Shown: positions 33,992 to 42,505 of the stretch, piece by piece
Layout of the letters: each line of letters begins with the position of its first letter
Numbering within the stretch: the stretch's first letter is position 1
Origin: Lichenicoccus sp963693035
Lineage (GTDB): Bacteria > Pseudomonadota > Alphaproteobacteria > Acetobacterales > Acetobacteraceae
DNA: 64,000 nucleotides
Assembly: GCA_963693035.2 (NCBI GenBank)
Contig: CAXMMQ010000012.1
Coordinates: 59,205-123,204, forward strand
Direction of reading: 5' to 3'
The notes under the pieces: generated by a model
What the model was told of the DNA's origin: nothing
The model's database searches: none
Seen by the model: the letters and a program-made list of their open reading frames with translations, nothing else
Program-made: the position numbers and the translations under genes

Positions 33992-35287
33992 TTGCGCTAC
34001 CTGTTCGTCCACCAGAACTTCCCAGGCCAGTTCCTGCATCTGGTGCGGCACCTGATCCGGCAGAACGACTACGAGGGCGGCCAGAACGAGGTCGTCTTCA
34101 TCAGCGAGCCGAACCAGAACGCCATGCCGGGGGTGCGCCGGGTCTCGTATCGGATGCCGCGCGAGGCGGCGCCCGAGACCTATCCGGTGGCGCAGGAATT
34201 CGAGGCGGCGACGCTGCGGGCCGAACAGGTGGCGCAGACCGCGCGCACCCTGCGCCAGCTCGGCTACGTGCCGGACATCGTCATCGGCCACCATGGCTGG
34301 GGCGAGTTGCTCAACATGCAGGACGTCTTCGAGCGCACGCCGGTGCTGGGCTACCTCGAATTCTACTATCACACCGACCGGTTCGATGTCGGCTTCGACC
34401 CGGAATTCGCCTCCGACGTCTCGATGTTCCCCCGCGTGCGCGCCAAGAACGCGGTCAACCTGCTCGCGCTGACCAACGGCCCGGACGGACGCGACGGCCG
34501 GCCGCGTGTCACCGGCCAGACGCCCACTCTGTTCCAGCGCTCGACCTATCCGGCCTGGGCGCACGAGCAGATCTCGGTGCTGCCCGAAGGAGTCAATCTC
34601 GACATCTGCACGCCCGCCCCGCTGGCCGCGAGCCGCGACCTGGTGCTGGCGGTGCCCGATCGCGAGGCAGCGCCCGGCCATGCCCTCGTGGTGCGTCCCG
34701 GCGAGCGCCTGGTGACCTACGTCGCGCGCGACCTGGAGCCGTATCGCGGGTTCCACGTCTTCATGCGCGCGCTGCCGCACATCCTGCGGTCGCGGCCGGA
34801 TGCGCGCATCGTCCTGGTCGGCGGCGACGGCGTCAGCTACGGGGCGCGGCTCTCAGAGGGCAACTGGCGCGAATACATGCTGCGCGAGCTGGGCCACCTG
34901 CTGGATCTCTCGCGCGTACATTTCGTCGGCAAGCTGCCTTATGCGACCTATGTGGCGTTGCTGCAGCGCTCGGACGCGCACGTCTACCTGACCTACCCGT
35001 TCGTCGCCTCCTGGTCGCTGCGCGAGGCGATGGCGATCGGCTGCGCGATCGTGGCCAGCGCCACCGCACCGGTGCAGGAATTCATCGCCGACCGCGAGAC
35101 CGGGCTGCTGACGCCGTTCCACCAGCCGCAGGCGCTCGGCGAGCGGGTGCTGGAACTGCTCGAGGACCGGGCGCTGGCGACGCGGCTGCGGCTTGCCGCG
35201 CGCGCGCAGGCGGAGCGGACGCTGTCGATGCATGACTACATCGCGAACTACGAGGCGCTGATCCGGCGCACCATTGCGGGCGGCTGA
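33992..35287 (+). CDS. GT4 family glycosyltransferase
   Basis: A 431-residue GT-B fold transferase. The N-terminus is typical of a group-1 transferase (LFVHQNFPGQFLHLVRHL). The C-terminal nucleotide-sugar half has VTYVARDLEPYRGFHVFMRA, RIVLVGGDGVSYG, VHFVGKLPYATYVALLQRS and the E-x7-E motif region SLREAMAIGCAIVASATAPV. The proposed TTG 33992 begins LRYLFVHQNFPG, exactly at the domain start; no ATG fits. Last gene of the cluster, 21 bases after the preceding stop, and convergent with ppa, whose stop is one base away. Confidence 0.9.
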   Translation: MRYLFVHQNFPGQFLHLVRHLIRQNDYEGGQNEVVFISEPNQNAMPGVRRVSYRMPREAAPETYPVAQEFEAATLRAEQVAQTARTLRQLGYVPDIVIGHHGWGELLNMQDVFERTPVLGYLEFYYHTDRFDVGFDPEFASDVSMFPRVRAKNAVNLLALTNGPDGRDGRPRVTGQTPTLFQRSTYPAWAHEQISVLPEGVNLDICTPAPLAASRDLVLAVPDREAAPGHALVVRPGERLVTYVARDLEPYRGFHVFMRALPHILRSRPDARIVLVGGDGVSYGARLSEGNWREYMLRELGHLLDLSRVHFVGKLPYATYVALLQRSDAHVYLTYPFVASWSLREAMAIGCAIVASATAPVQEFIADRETGLLTPFHQPQALGERVLELLEDRALATRLRLAARAQAERTLSMHDYIANYEALIRRTIAGG

Positions 35288-35288
35288 G

Positions 35289-35813
35289 CTACTCGCTGGC
35301 GGCCGCGAGCGAAGCGCGGATGACCTCGGCGGCCTCGTCCTTGCCGGCCCAGCCGGTGACCTTCACCCACTTGCCCTTCTCGAGGTCCTTGTAGCGGGTG
35401 AAGAAATGCTCGATCGCCTGCCGGGTGATCTCGGGCAGGTCGTCGACGCTCTGTACCGAGGTGTAGAGCGGATGGATCTTGTCGTGCGGGACGCAGATGA
35501 TCTTCTCGTCCTGCCCGCTCTCGTCCTCCATCTTCAGCATGCCGATCGGACGCGCGCGGATCACCGCACCCGGCACCACCGCTGCCGGCGTCAGCACCAG
35601 CGCATCGGCCGGATCGCCGTCGTCGGCAAGCGTGCCTGGAATGAAGCCGTAGGCGGCGGGATAGGCCATCGGTGTGAACAGGAAGCGATCGACGACCAGC
35701 GCGCCGCTCTCCTTGTCCACCTCGTACTTGACCGCCGAGCCTTCCGGGATCTCGATGACCACGTTGATGTCCCAGGGCAGGTCGCGACCGGGGCTGATCT
35801 TCGAGACGTCCAT
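35289..35813 (-). CDS. ppa: Inorganic pyrophosphatase
   Basis: A 174-residue family I soluble pyrophosphatase, the usual length. It hydrolyses pyrophosphate to phosphate and so drives biosynthetic reactions. The active-site signature DDGDPADALVL is present, along with the substrate-binding KYEVDKESG and YPAAYGFIP. ATG 35813 follows AAGGA. Monocistronic in appearance. Confidence 0.97.
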   Translation of the reverse strand: MDVSKISPGRDLPWDINVVIEIPEGSAVKYEVDKESGALVVDRFLFTPMAYPAAYGFIPGTLADDGDPADALVLTPAAVVPGAVIRARPIGMLKMEDESGQDEKIICVPHDKIHPLYTSVQSVDDLPEITRQAIEHFFTRYKDLEKGKWVKVTGWAGKDEAAEVIRASLAAASE

Positions 35814-35886
35814 CCTGCGCGGTCCTTGCTCGCTGTGCGGCGCGACCCTATCGAGCGGCCCGGCTGTTGCCAAGCCGCATCGAAGA

Positions 35887-36252
35887 TCAGGGCTGCAGGC
35901 CGGCGCGGATGCGCTTCTTGGAGCGATGCTTGACGTAGGCGCCGACCGCGCAGCCGCCGACCGCGCCGAGCACCGCATGGTGATGCGCGAAATGGCCGCC
36001 GACCGCACCCGCCGCGCCGTATTTCAGGCAGCCGCCACGCGGCTTCGGCTTGACGCCGGATGCGAGCGGCTGCTGGTCGCCTGGCTGCTGGCCGACCGGA
36101 CGCTGGTCCGGGGGCGCCTGCATCGAGTTCGGCTGGGAGTTCGGCTGGTCCTGGACCGGGTCGGGCGCCGGCTGGGCGAATGCCCCCCCGGCCGGCAGCA
36201 GCAGGCTGGCGGCCAGGAACAGGCTCGCAAGGGGGTGGCGTGTCGACATCAT
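35887..36252 (-). CDS. Secreted glycine-zipper-like protein
   Basis: A 121-residue protein starting MMSTRHPLASLFLAASLLL, a signal peptide with probable cleavage at AFAQ. A Pro/Gln-rich linker of about 45 residues is followed by a Gly/Ala zipper (AAGAVGGHFAHHHAVLGAVGG, with three consecutive histidines) and a basic tail. Resembles small YMGG/glycine-zipper envelope proteins, function unknown. ATG 36252 follows GGAG. Upstream codons to 36393 look non-coding. Confidence 0.7.
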   Translation of the reverse strand: MMSTRHPLASLFLAASLLLPAGGAFAQPAPDPVQDQPNSQPNSMQAPPDQRPVGQQPGDQQPLASGVKPKPRGGCLKYGAAGAVGGHFAHHHAVLGAVGGCAVGAYVKHRSKKRIRAGLQP

Positions 36253-36378
36253 CGTGTTGGCTCCGAAGGCCGGTTTCGTCTCAGGAAATACACGCCGATT
36301 GCGGCGGATCAAAGGCCGCGCCCGACGGCCGGGAACTTGCCATTCCGGGCCTGATGCGCGATCTGATGCGTGACTTGT

Positions 36379-36451
36379 GCGCCTGTAGCTCAATGGTTAG
36401 AGCGGGCCGCTCATAACGGCTTGGTTGCGGGTTCGAGTCCTGCCGGGCGCA
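36379..36451 (+). tRNA. ileX: tRNA-Ile with CAT anticodon (k2C-modified type)
   Basis: A full cloverleaf folds. Acceptor GCGCCTG pairs with CGGGCGC (one G-U pair), D-stem GCTC/GAGC, anticodon stem GGCCG/CGGCT with loop CTCATAA, T-stem GCGGG/CCTGC with loop TTCGAGT. The anticodon CAT is at 36412-36414. The variable region and the CTTGGT after the anticodon arm match the isoleucine tRNA that reads ATA after lysidine modification rather than elongator Met. CCA is not encoded. The Ile versus Met call is by resemblance. Confidence 0.88.
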
Positions 36452-36507
36452 GGTCCCAGCCTTCCGGATACACTCGCGCCGGATACACCCAGGACCAGGA
36501 GCCTCCC

Positions 36508-38187
36508 ATGGCCGCCTATCAGTACGTCTATGTGATGAAGGACCTGACCAAGGCCTATCCGGGCGGGCGCGAGGTGTTCAAGGGCATCACGCTGTCGTTC
36601 CTGCCCGGCGTCAAGATCGGCGTGCTCGGCGTGAACGGCGCCGGCAAGTCCACCCTGCTGAAGATCATGGCCGGGATCGAGACCGAGTATGGCGGCGAGG
36701 CCTGGGCGGCGGAGGGCGTCACCATCGGCTATCTCGAGCAGGAGCCCAGGCTCGATGCCAACCTGACGGTCGGCGAGAATGTCGGCCTCGCCTTCGGCAA
36801 GCTGAAGGCCGCGGTTGAGCGCTTCAACGCCATCTCGCTGCTGTTCGGCGAGCCGATGGACGACAAGCAGATGGACACGCTGCTCGCCGAGCAGGCGACG
36901 CTGCAGGAGGAGATCGAAGCCGGCGAGGGCTGGGACCTGGACCGCCGCATCGAGATCGCACTCGACGCCCTGGGCTGTCCGCCGGCCGAGGCCGATGTCG
37001 AGAAACTGTCGGGCGGCGAGCGTAGGCGCGTGGCGCTGTGCCGGCTGCTGCTGGAGAAGCCCGACATCCTGCTGCTCGACGAGCCGACCAACCATCTCGA
37101 TGCCGAGAGCGTCGCCTGGCTCGAGCGCACCCTGCGCGACTATGCCGGCACCGTCATGGTGATCACCCATGACCGCTACTTCCTCGACAACGTCACCAAC
37201 TGGATCCTCGAGATCGAGCGCGGCCGCGGCTATCCGTTCGAGGGCAACTACTCCTCGTGGCTCGCGCAGAAGCGCAAGCGGCTGCAGCAGGAGGAAAAGG
37301 AGGAGAGCTCGCGCCAGCGTGCGCTCGCCGCCGAAGAGGAGTGGATCGGCTCCAGCCCGCGCGCGCGCCAGGCCAAGAACAAGGCGCGCATCGCCAACTA
37401 CGAGAAGATGCTGGCCGCCAACGCTGATCGCGCCGGCGGCACCGCGGACATCGTCATCACGCCCGGCCCAAGGCTGGGCGGAACGGTGATCGAGGCCGAC
37501 CAGCTCCGCAAGGCGTACGGCAACCGGCTGCTGATCGAGGATCTCGACTTCAAGCTGCCGCCCGGTGGCATCGTTGGGGTGATCGGTGCCAACGGCGCCG
37601 GCAAGTCCACCCTGTTCAAGATGATCATCGGCGAGGAGAAGCCGGACGGTGGCGAGCTCAAGATCGGCGAAACGGTGAAGCTCGGCTACGTGGACCAGTC
37701 GCGCGACACGCTCGATGCGAACAAGAATGTCTGGGAGGAAATCTCCGGCGGCACCGACGTGATCTATCTCGGCAAGCGCGCGGTGCCGTCGCGCGCCTAT
37801 GTCGGCGCCTTCAATTTCAAGGGCGCGGACCAGCAGAAGAAGGTGGGGATACTTTCCGGCGGCGAGCGCAACCGTGTGCATCTCGCCAAGATGCTGCGCA
37901 AGGAGAGCAACGTCATCCTGCTCGACGAGCCGACCAACGACCTCGACGTCGACACGCTGCGGGCGCTGGAGGATGCACTCGGCGAGTTCGCCGGCTGCGC
38001 CGTGATCATCTCGCATGACCGCTGGTTCCTCGACCGGCTGGCGACGCATATCCTAGCCTTCGAGGGCAACAGCCACGTCGAGTGGTTCGAGGGCAATTTC
38101 CAGGCCTACGAAGAGGACAAGCGACGCCGACTTGGCGCCGAGGCGACCGAGCCACACCGGATCAAGTATCGACCGATCGCCCGCTAG
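36508..38187 (+). CDS. ettA: Energy-dependent translational throttle protein (ABC-F)
   Basis: A 559-residue ABC-F protein with two ATPase domains. First Walker A GVNGAGKST (from residue 41), second GANGAGKST (near 360). Signatures are KLSGGERRRVALC and ILSGGERNRVHLA, Walker B LLLDEPTNHLD and ILLDEPTNDLD. An arm insertion and a long linker helix (QKRKRLQQEEKEESSRQR) are characteristic, and the C-terminus HRIKYRPIAR fits EttA. EttA binds the ribosomal E site and gates entry to elongation according to ADP/ATP. ATG 36508 follows AGGAG; it starts 56 bases after the tRNA. Confidence 0.96.
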   Translation: MAAYQYVYVMKDLTKAYPGGREVFKGITLSFLPGVKIGVLGVNGAGKSTLLKIMAGIETEYGGEAWAAEGVTIGYLEQEPRLDANLTVGENVGLAFGKLKAAVERFNAISLLFGEPMDDKQMDTLLAEQATLQEEIEAGEGWDLDRRIEIALDALGCPPAEADVEKLSGGERRRVALCRLLLEKPDILLLDEPTNHLDAESVAWLERTLRDYAGTVMVITHDRYFLDNVTNWILEIERGRGYPFEGNYSSWLAQKRKRLQQEEKEESSRQRALAAEEEWIGSSPRARQAKNKARIANYEKMLAANADRAGGTADIVITPGPRLGGTVIEADQLRKAYGNRLLIEDLDFKLPPGGIVGVIGANGAGKSTLFKMIIGEEKPDGGELKIGETVKLGYVDQSRDTLDANKNVWEEISGGTDVIYLGKRAVPSRAYVGAFNFKGADQQKKVGILSGGERNRVHLAKMLRKESNVILLDEPTNDLDVDTLRALEDALGEFAGCAVIISHDRWFLDRLATHILAFEGNSHVEWFEGNFQAYEEDKRRRLGAEATEPHRIKYRPIAR

Positions 38188-38235
38188 GATCGTCATGGCG
38201 CCGCGCCGCATGGCGCGGTCGTCCGGGATGCGGCC

Positions 38236-38757
38236 ATGACCGGCTTTTCCTCGCTGGGGCGCTCCGTTAGGACCGCGCGACTGATCTTGTCACCGGTCAG
38301 CTGGCCGGACCTGGACAACATGGTCCGCCTGAAGGGTGATGCCGGAGCGTTTGGCCTGATGCTTGGCGGGGTGCGCAGCCGCAAGCAGGCGACCGAGGAG
38401 ATGGCGGACGACATCGCCTTTTGGGCGCGCCGCCGCGTCGGCATCTTCACCATCAACGAGAACGATGTGTTCCAGGGCATGACCGGCCTGCACGAACGGC
38501 CGGACGGCCTCGGCCTCGGTCTGCGCTTCGCGATCTGGCCGAACGCGCGCGGACGGGGGATCGCCCGGGAAGCGGCGGCGGCGGCGCTACGCTATGCGCA
38601 CGACCAGGGCGAACTCAGGGTGGTGGCGGTCGCCAGGGAGGAGAACTTCGCCTCGCGCACAATCCTGGGCGGCATCGGCATGAAGGTCAGCGGCAGCTTC
38701 CTGCGCGCCGGCCACACCATGCTGATCTACGAGAGCGACCGCACGCCTAAGCCCTGA
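38236..38757 (+). CDS. GNAT family N-acetyltransferase
   Basis: A 173-residue protein. The N-terminal RTARLILSPVSWPDLDNM is typical of RimJ/RimL-like GNAT enzymes that acetylate amino groups with acetyl-CoA. The CoA-binding loop is WPNARGRGIAREAAAAALRYA, followed by the conserved ENFASRTILGGIGMK. Substrate unknown. It follows ettA by 48 bases on the same strand. Confidence 0.88.
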   Translation: MTGFSSLGRSVRTARLILSPVSWPDLDNMVRLKGDAGAFGLMLGGVRSRKQATEEMADDIAFWARRRVGIFTINENDVFQGMTGLHERPDGLGLGLRFAIWPNARGRGIAREAAAAALRYAHDQGELRVVAVAREENFASRTILGGIGMKVSGSFLRAGHTMLIYESDRTPKP

Positions 38758-38769
38758 GAAAGTAGCCGC

Positions 38770-39444
38770 CTAGGACGAGCGCGCGGCCTGCCGCTGCATC
38801 GCGCCCAGCAGCTTGTCGATGTCGTTGCCGTTGCGCGAGAGGTAGCTCGAATAGTCCTGGCGCTGGGTCAGGCTCAGGCTGACCCCCTCGCCGAATACGT
38901 CCTCGACCTTGGGCGCGCCAGCCTTGTGGCTCAGCACCCAGTCGACATTGGCCGGCGGCTGCCCGGGCCGGTCGATCGTAGTGGCCACCTGGGTCTGGCC
39001 GTCGCCATGCGGCGTGTCCCCGCCGACCGAGAACCGCACGCCCTGGTATTCGCCGAGCTTGCCGGTGATGGTGTTGAGCAGGACATGGTGGAACAGGGTG
39101 ACGAACTGCTGCTGCTGGCTGGGAGAGGCCAGCTTCCAGTAGCGGCCCATCGCAAAGCGCGCGATGCCGTCCACGTCCACGTTCTGGTCGATCAGCGGCT
39201 GGATCTGCTGGCGCTTCTCGGCGGTCGAGCCCGAGCCGTTGATGACGGCCACCAGCTTGTCGCCGAACTGGTGCACGAAGGCGACATCCGCACTCTCGGC
39301 GCGGGCGGGAACACCTCCGAGACACAGCGCAAGGCACGCGGCGGTGCCGGCCAGGGCGGCGGCGAGGCGGCGTCGCGTCGGCCCGGTGTCGGGAGCGAGC
39401 GGAAGAGGCTGGTCGGCATCGTTCATGCAGTCGGTCCCGCTCAT
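38770..39444 (-). CDS. mlaC: MlaC-like phospholipid-binding protein
   Basis: A 224-residue periplasmic protein of the MlaC/Ttg2D (toluene tolerance) family. It has a signal-like hydrophobic stretch (LAAALAGTAACLALCLGG). The family pattern follows: DVDGIARFAMGRYWKLASPSQ, LLNTITGKLGEYQG and DWVLSHKAGAPKVEDVFGEGVSL, with SLTQRQDYSSYL near the C-terminus. MlaC shuttles phospholipids between MlaA at the outer membrane and the inner-membrane complex. ATG 39444 overlaps the mlaA stop as ATGA; ATG 39426 is an alternative. The MlaBDEF genes are not in the window. Confidence 0.92.
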   Translation of the reverse strand: MSGTDCMNDADQPLPLAPDTGPTRRRLAAALAGTAACLALCLGGVPARAESADVAFVHQFGDKLVAVINGSGSTAEKRQQIQPLIDQNVDVDGIARFAMGRYWKLASPSQQQQFVTLFHHVLLNTITGKLGEYQGVRFSVGGDTPHGDGQTQVATTIDRPGQPPANVDWVLSHKAGAPKVEDVFGEGVSLSLTQRQDYSSYLSRNGNDIDKLLGAMQRQAARSS

Positions 39445-40232
39445 TGCGTGTACCAATCGGGTGTCGTCATACGGTTGTCCTTGCGCATCGCCTCGATCTG
39501 CGCGGCGCGGTGCTGCCGGTACAGGCTGCGCAGGGTGGCATAAGGGTCGAGCGCGTCCCGGTTGATCTGGTCGAGGTCGTTGAGCACGCCGGCCCGGGCG
39601 TCAACCACGCCGATACCGTAGAGCGCCCAGTTCAGTGTCAGCAAGCCATACCCGCGCGGCACGTAGGTCAGGGGCGCTAGTGCTACGTCCATCCCGAAGC
39701 CGGTGATCGCCTGCGGCGAGGACGGACCCAGCGCCGGGAGGTAGAGATAAGGTCCCTGCGGCACGCCCCAGCTTGCCAGCGTCATGCCGCCATCGGCGTC
39801 GTGCGCCGGATAGCCCCAGCCCTTGGCAACGTCGAACACGCCGACGACGCCCACCGTCGAGTTGATCAGGAAGCGCATGAAGGTGTCGCCGGCACGGCGC
39901 GGCCTGGTCTCGAACATGTCGTTGAAGAAGGTGGCCGGGCTCGCGAGATTGGCCAGCGCGTTGTGCACGCCGGTGCGCGCCGGCTGCGGCACCACGTAGA
40001 CATAGGCCTGCGCCACCGGCTTGAGGGTGTATTGATCGACCGTGTTGTTGACCCGGTAGAAGAAGCGGTTGGTCGGCTCCAGCGGATCGTTGGTGCCGTT
40101 GTAGTCGGCGAGCGCGTCCGGGTCTGTCGGCTTCTGCGCGCAGCCGCCCGCGCCGAGGAGGAGCCCGGCCGCTGCGATGGCCCCGGCGCGCCGCACGGTC
40201 GCCCGGATCTGTCCCACGGTCCGCATTCTCAT
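39441..40232 (-). CDS. mlaA: MlaA (VacJ) outer-membrane lipoprotein
   Basis: A 263-residue lipoprotein. The signal peptide ends in the lipobox LLGAGGC. The family signature NDPLEPTNRFFYRVNNTVD is near residue 48, followed by NDMFETRPRRAGDTFMRFLINSTVGVGG-type sequence and PYLYLPALGPSS. MlaA removes mislocalised phospholipids from the outer leaflet with porins and hands them to MlaC, encoded next with a 4-base overlap. The 219-base gap to metF holds no recognisable gene or riboswitch. Confidence 0.95.
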   Translation of the reverse strand: MRMRTVGQIRATVRRAGAIAAAGLLLGAGGCAQKPTDPDALADYNGTNDPLEPTNRFFYRVNNTVDQYTLKPVAQAYVYVVPQPARTGVHNALANLASPATFFNDMFETRPRRAGDTFMRFLINSTVGVVGVFDVAKGWGYPAHDADGGMTLASWGVPQGPYLYLPALGPSSPQAITGFGMDVALAPLTYVPRGYGLLTLNWALYGIGVVDARAGVLNDLDQINRDALDPYATLRSLYRQHRAAQIEAMRKDNRMTTPDWYTQ

Positions 40233-40451
40233 CCCCGGCTGCCCCGCAACGGTCGATCGATGACCGGACGGTCAATCGGCGACCTCATTAACACGGAGGC
40301 GAACACACGCAACCATCGGGGTTCGTTGCCGGCCGGCAAGCGGGTTATGACGTTTGTGCCGGTTGCGTGTCGTCGCTACCATGCAACCCCCGACCACTGG
40401 TCCCGTCATGCGCTCAGACCTTCTGACGCACGATCATTCGGAACGACGAGC

Positions 40452-41417
40452 ATGAACGAGGCATCTCCGATCTCCGGCCTGGCACCCCTCGAGCGCTGGC
40501 TCACCGGGCCGCGGGTCGCCGGCCTGCCGATGCGCGAGGCGGCCGGTCCGGCGCCGATCCTGTCCTTCGAGTTCTTCCCGCCGCGCACCGAGGCGCTGGA
40601 GACCCAGCTTTGGGCCTGCATCCGGCGGCTCGAGACGATGCGGCCGAGCTTCGTGTCGGTGACCTACGGCGCCGGCGGCTCGACCCAGGCGCGCACGCAC
40701 GACACCGTGGCGCGGCTGGTGCGCGAGACCAGCCTGACGCCGGCCGCCCATCTCACCTGCGTCGGCGCCTCGCGCGGCGCGGTGGACGACGTCGCCCGGC
40801 AATACTGGGATGCCGGCGTGCGGCACATCGTGGCCCTGCGCGGCGACCCGCCCAGGGACAGCGCGTTCGAGGCGCATCACGAGGGCTATGCCACGGCCGC
40901 CGAACTGGTGGCCGGCCTGAAGAAGGTGGCCGATTTCGAGATCTCGGTGGCCGCCTATCCGGAGATGCATCCCGAGGCCGCGAGCGAGCAGGCGGATCTC
41001 GACAACCTCAAGCGCAAGCTCGATGCCGGCGCCACGCGGGCGATCACCCAGGTCTTCTTCGAGGCCGACACCTACCTGCGCTTCCTCGACCGGTGTCTGG
41101 CTACCGGCATCACCGCACCGGTGGTGCCGGGGATCATGCCGGTCTCGAACTTCGGCGCCGCGATGCGCTTTGCGACCGCCTGCGGCACCACGGTGCCCGG
41201 CTGGCTCGCCGCAATGTTCAGCGGCACCGAGGAGGATGCCGAAACCCGGCGCATGGTCGGCGCCGTGGTGGCCGCCGAGCAGGTGCGGCTGCTGCAGGCC
41301 AACGGCGTGGACGAGTTTCACTTCTATACGTTGAACCGCCCGGACCTCACCTACGCCATCGCCCATGTCCTGGGCGTGCGCCCACAGCCGCCGGAGAAGC
41401 CGGCGCTTAGTCCGTAG
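40452..41417 (+). CDS. metF: Methylenetetrahydrofolate reductase
   Basis: A 321-residue flavoenzyme that reduces 5,10-methylene- to 5-methyltetrahydrofolate, the methyl donor for MetH. The barrel starts with ILSFEFFPPRTEALETQLW and continues with FVSVTYGAGGSTQARTHDT, HIVALRGDPP and YPEMHPEA. The last strands read ITQVFFEADTYLRF and FHFYTLNRPDLT. ATG 40452 precedes a non-conserved extension of about 30 residues. A possible stem-loop (GTTGC with GCAAC) lies in the leader near 40354-40386. Its TAG is part of the palindromic repeat at 41417. Confidence 0.95.
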   Translation: MNEASPISGLAPLERWLTGPRVAGLPMREAAGPAPILSFEFFPPRTEALETQLWACIRRLETMRPSFVSVTYGAGGSTQARTHDTVARLVRETSLTPAAHLTCVGASRGAVDDVARQYWDAGVRHIVALRGDPPRDSAFEAHHEGYATAAELVAGLKKVADFEISVAAYPEMHPEAASEQADLDNLKRKLDAGATRAITQVFFEADTYLRFLDRCLATGITAPVVPGIMPVSNFGAAMRFATACGTTVPGWLAAMFSGTEEDAETRRMVGAVVAAEQVRLLQANGVDEFHFYTLNRPDLTYAIAHVLGVRPQPPEKPALSP

Positions 41418-41576
41418 AGACCGTTTGAGAATGCGCTAGGATGAGTCAGGGGCGCCAGCGGCGCCGCCCGGCGTGACGTTTCGGCCACCGGAGCGGAGCG
41501 GCCGTCGCGCCTTGAGCACCGGAGCGCAGGGAAGCGGCGTCGAACGACCATCCTAGTAGCATCGTCGATCGGTCTC
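41417..41576. repeat. Long palindromic intergenic repeat, copy A
   Basis: An imperfect palindrome that fills the whole gap between the metF stop and the ohr remnant stop. The outer arms are GAGACCG (41417-41423) and CGGTCTC (41570-41576), then GCTAGGAT and ATCCTAG. The centre has GGCGCCAGCGGCGCC, ACCGGAGCGGAGCGGCCGTC and GAGCACCGGAGCGCAGG. Copy B (45210-45366) shares the central sequence but has different, still complementary, outer arms. Copy C is at 62295-62420. Confidence 0.8.
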
Positions 41577-41910
41577 TTAGGCGAGCTTGAGCGTCGATGG
41601 TGCGCGGGTCGCGTTCGAGTACGGGCAGACCTCGTGCGCCTTGTGGACCAGCGTCTTCGCCTGATCCCGGTCGAGACCGGGGGGCGCGATCTCGAGGCCG
41701 AAGGCGCCTTCCAAACGCGGCCGGATACCGACCGTCGAGGTGACGCTGGCCTCGGCGGGACCTTCGGGCCACCCTGCGAGGACACGAACTTCGTTGCGCC
41801 GATGAAGCAGGCGGCATAGCCGGCCGCGAAAAGCTGCTTTGGATTGTTGCCGCCGCCGCCGCGACCGCCATTGGCATGGCGCTGGTGCTGTAGAGAATGT
41901 TGGTCGACAT
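41577..41910 (-). pseudogene. ohr: Decayed organic hydroperoxide resistance gene
   Basis: The OsmC/Ohr sequence is recognisable but split over frames. It starts MSTNILYSTSAM, then a second frame gives NGGRGGGNNPKQLFAAGYAACFIGATKF. A third frame gives EASVTSTVGIRPRLEGAFGLEI, GLDRDQAKTLVHKAHEVCPYSNATR and a stop. Both redox cysteines (AACF and CPYS) survive, but about 30 residues after the start are missing and two frameshifts break the gene. Ohr reduces organic peroxides. The intact ohrR repressor gene is next door, divergent. Confidence 0.85.
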
Positions 41911-41947
41911 GATGATGTGCCTGCTCTGCTTGCCGGAGGCCGATTGC

Positions 41948-42027
41948 GCGCGATTTGATCGCGCTAAATATAATCGCGTGCATGGCTGTCATGCCGATGC
42001 GTCTCTTGCGATCGGATCGCGCGCGAT
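41948..42027. promoter_or_regulatory. Probable OhrR operator palindromes
   Basis: GCGCGATTTGATCGCGC (41948-41964) is a perfect 17-bp palindrome, and ATCGCGCGCGAT (42016-42027) is a second one. A further AATCGCG half-site lies at 41973-41979. All sit in the 149-base gap between ohr and ohrR, in an AT-rich promoter-like stretch (TAAATATAAT). Their position and shared ATCGCG half-site fit OhrR control of both genes. Confidence 0.6.
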
Positions 42028-42059
42028 GTTGATGGGTGTACGCGCCGCAGGAGATCAGC

Positions 42060-42503
42060 ATGCAGGATGACGGACTGACGCTCGACCAGATGTTCTGCTT
42101 CGCGGTGTATTCCGCCGGCCATGCGATGAACCGCGTCTACAAGCCACTGCTCGACGCGCTCGGCCTCACCTACCCGCAGTACCTGGTCATGCTGGTGCTC
42201 TGGGAGCAGGACGACCGCACCGTTGGGCAGGTCGGCGAGCGGCTGTTCCTGGATTCCAGCACGCTGACGCCACTGCTCAAGCGGCTGGAGTGCGCCGGCG
42301 TGCTGAAGCGCGAGCGTGACAGCTCCGACGAGCGGCAGGTCCGGCTGCGGCTGACCCCGGAAGGCCATACCCTGCGCGAGCGCGCCCGCGGACTGCCGGC
42401 CTGCATCGCGCGCGCGACCGGCCAAAGCGTGCCCGAACTGCGTCGCCTGCAGGGCGAAATCCAGCAGCTTCGCGGGGCCCTGCACGAAGCGGCCGCGGCC
42501 TGA
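42060..42503 (+). CDS. ohrR: MarR family regulator, OhrR-type
   Basis: A 147-residue winged-helix repressor. The peroxide-sensing cysteine of OhrR is present in QMFCFAVYSAGHAM. The wing region reads LFLDSSTLTPLLKRLECAGVLKRERDSSDERQVRLRLT, typical of OhrR. Oxidation of the N-terminal cysteine by organic peroxides releases DNA. ATG 42060 follows AGGAG. Its usual target, ohr, is broken, so it may control only itself or genes elsewhere. Convergent with the glucosidase gene, whose stop is two bases beyond. Confidence 0.92.
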   Translation: MQDDGLTLDQMFCFAVYSAGHAMNRVYKPLLDALGLTYPQYLVMLVLWEQDDRTVGQVGERLFLDSSTLTPLLKRLECAGVLKRERDSSDERQVRLRLTPEGHTLRERARGLPACIARATGQSVPELRRLQGEIQQLRGALHEAAAA

Positions 42504-42505
42504 GA

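Noticed and set aside
36379..36451. tRNA as an integration site
   Set aside because: No integrase, no direct repeat of the tRNA 3' end and no compositional shift are seen nearby.
36370..36507. Apparent 45-residue N-terminal extension of EttA
   Set aside because: It is the translation of the tRNA gene (VAQWLERAAHNGLVAGSSPA is a familiar tRNA artefact). The AGGAG before 36508 marks the true start.
40233..40451. Possible SAM-type riboswitch before metF
   Set aside because: Only a short GTTGC/GCAAC stem is visible; conserved cores of known classes are absent.
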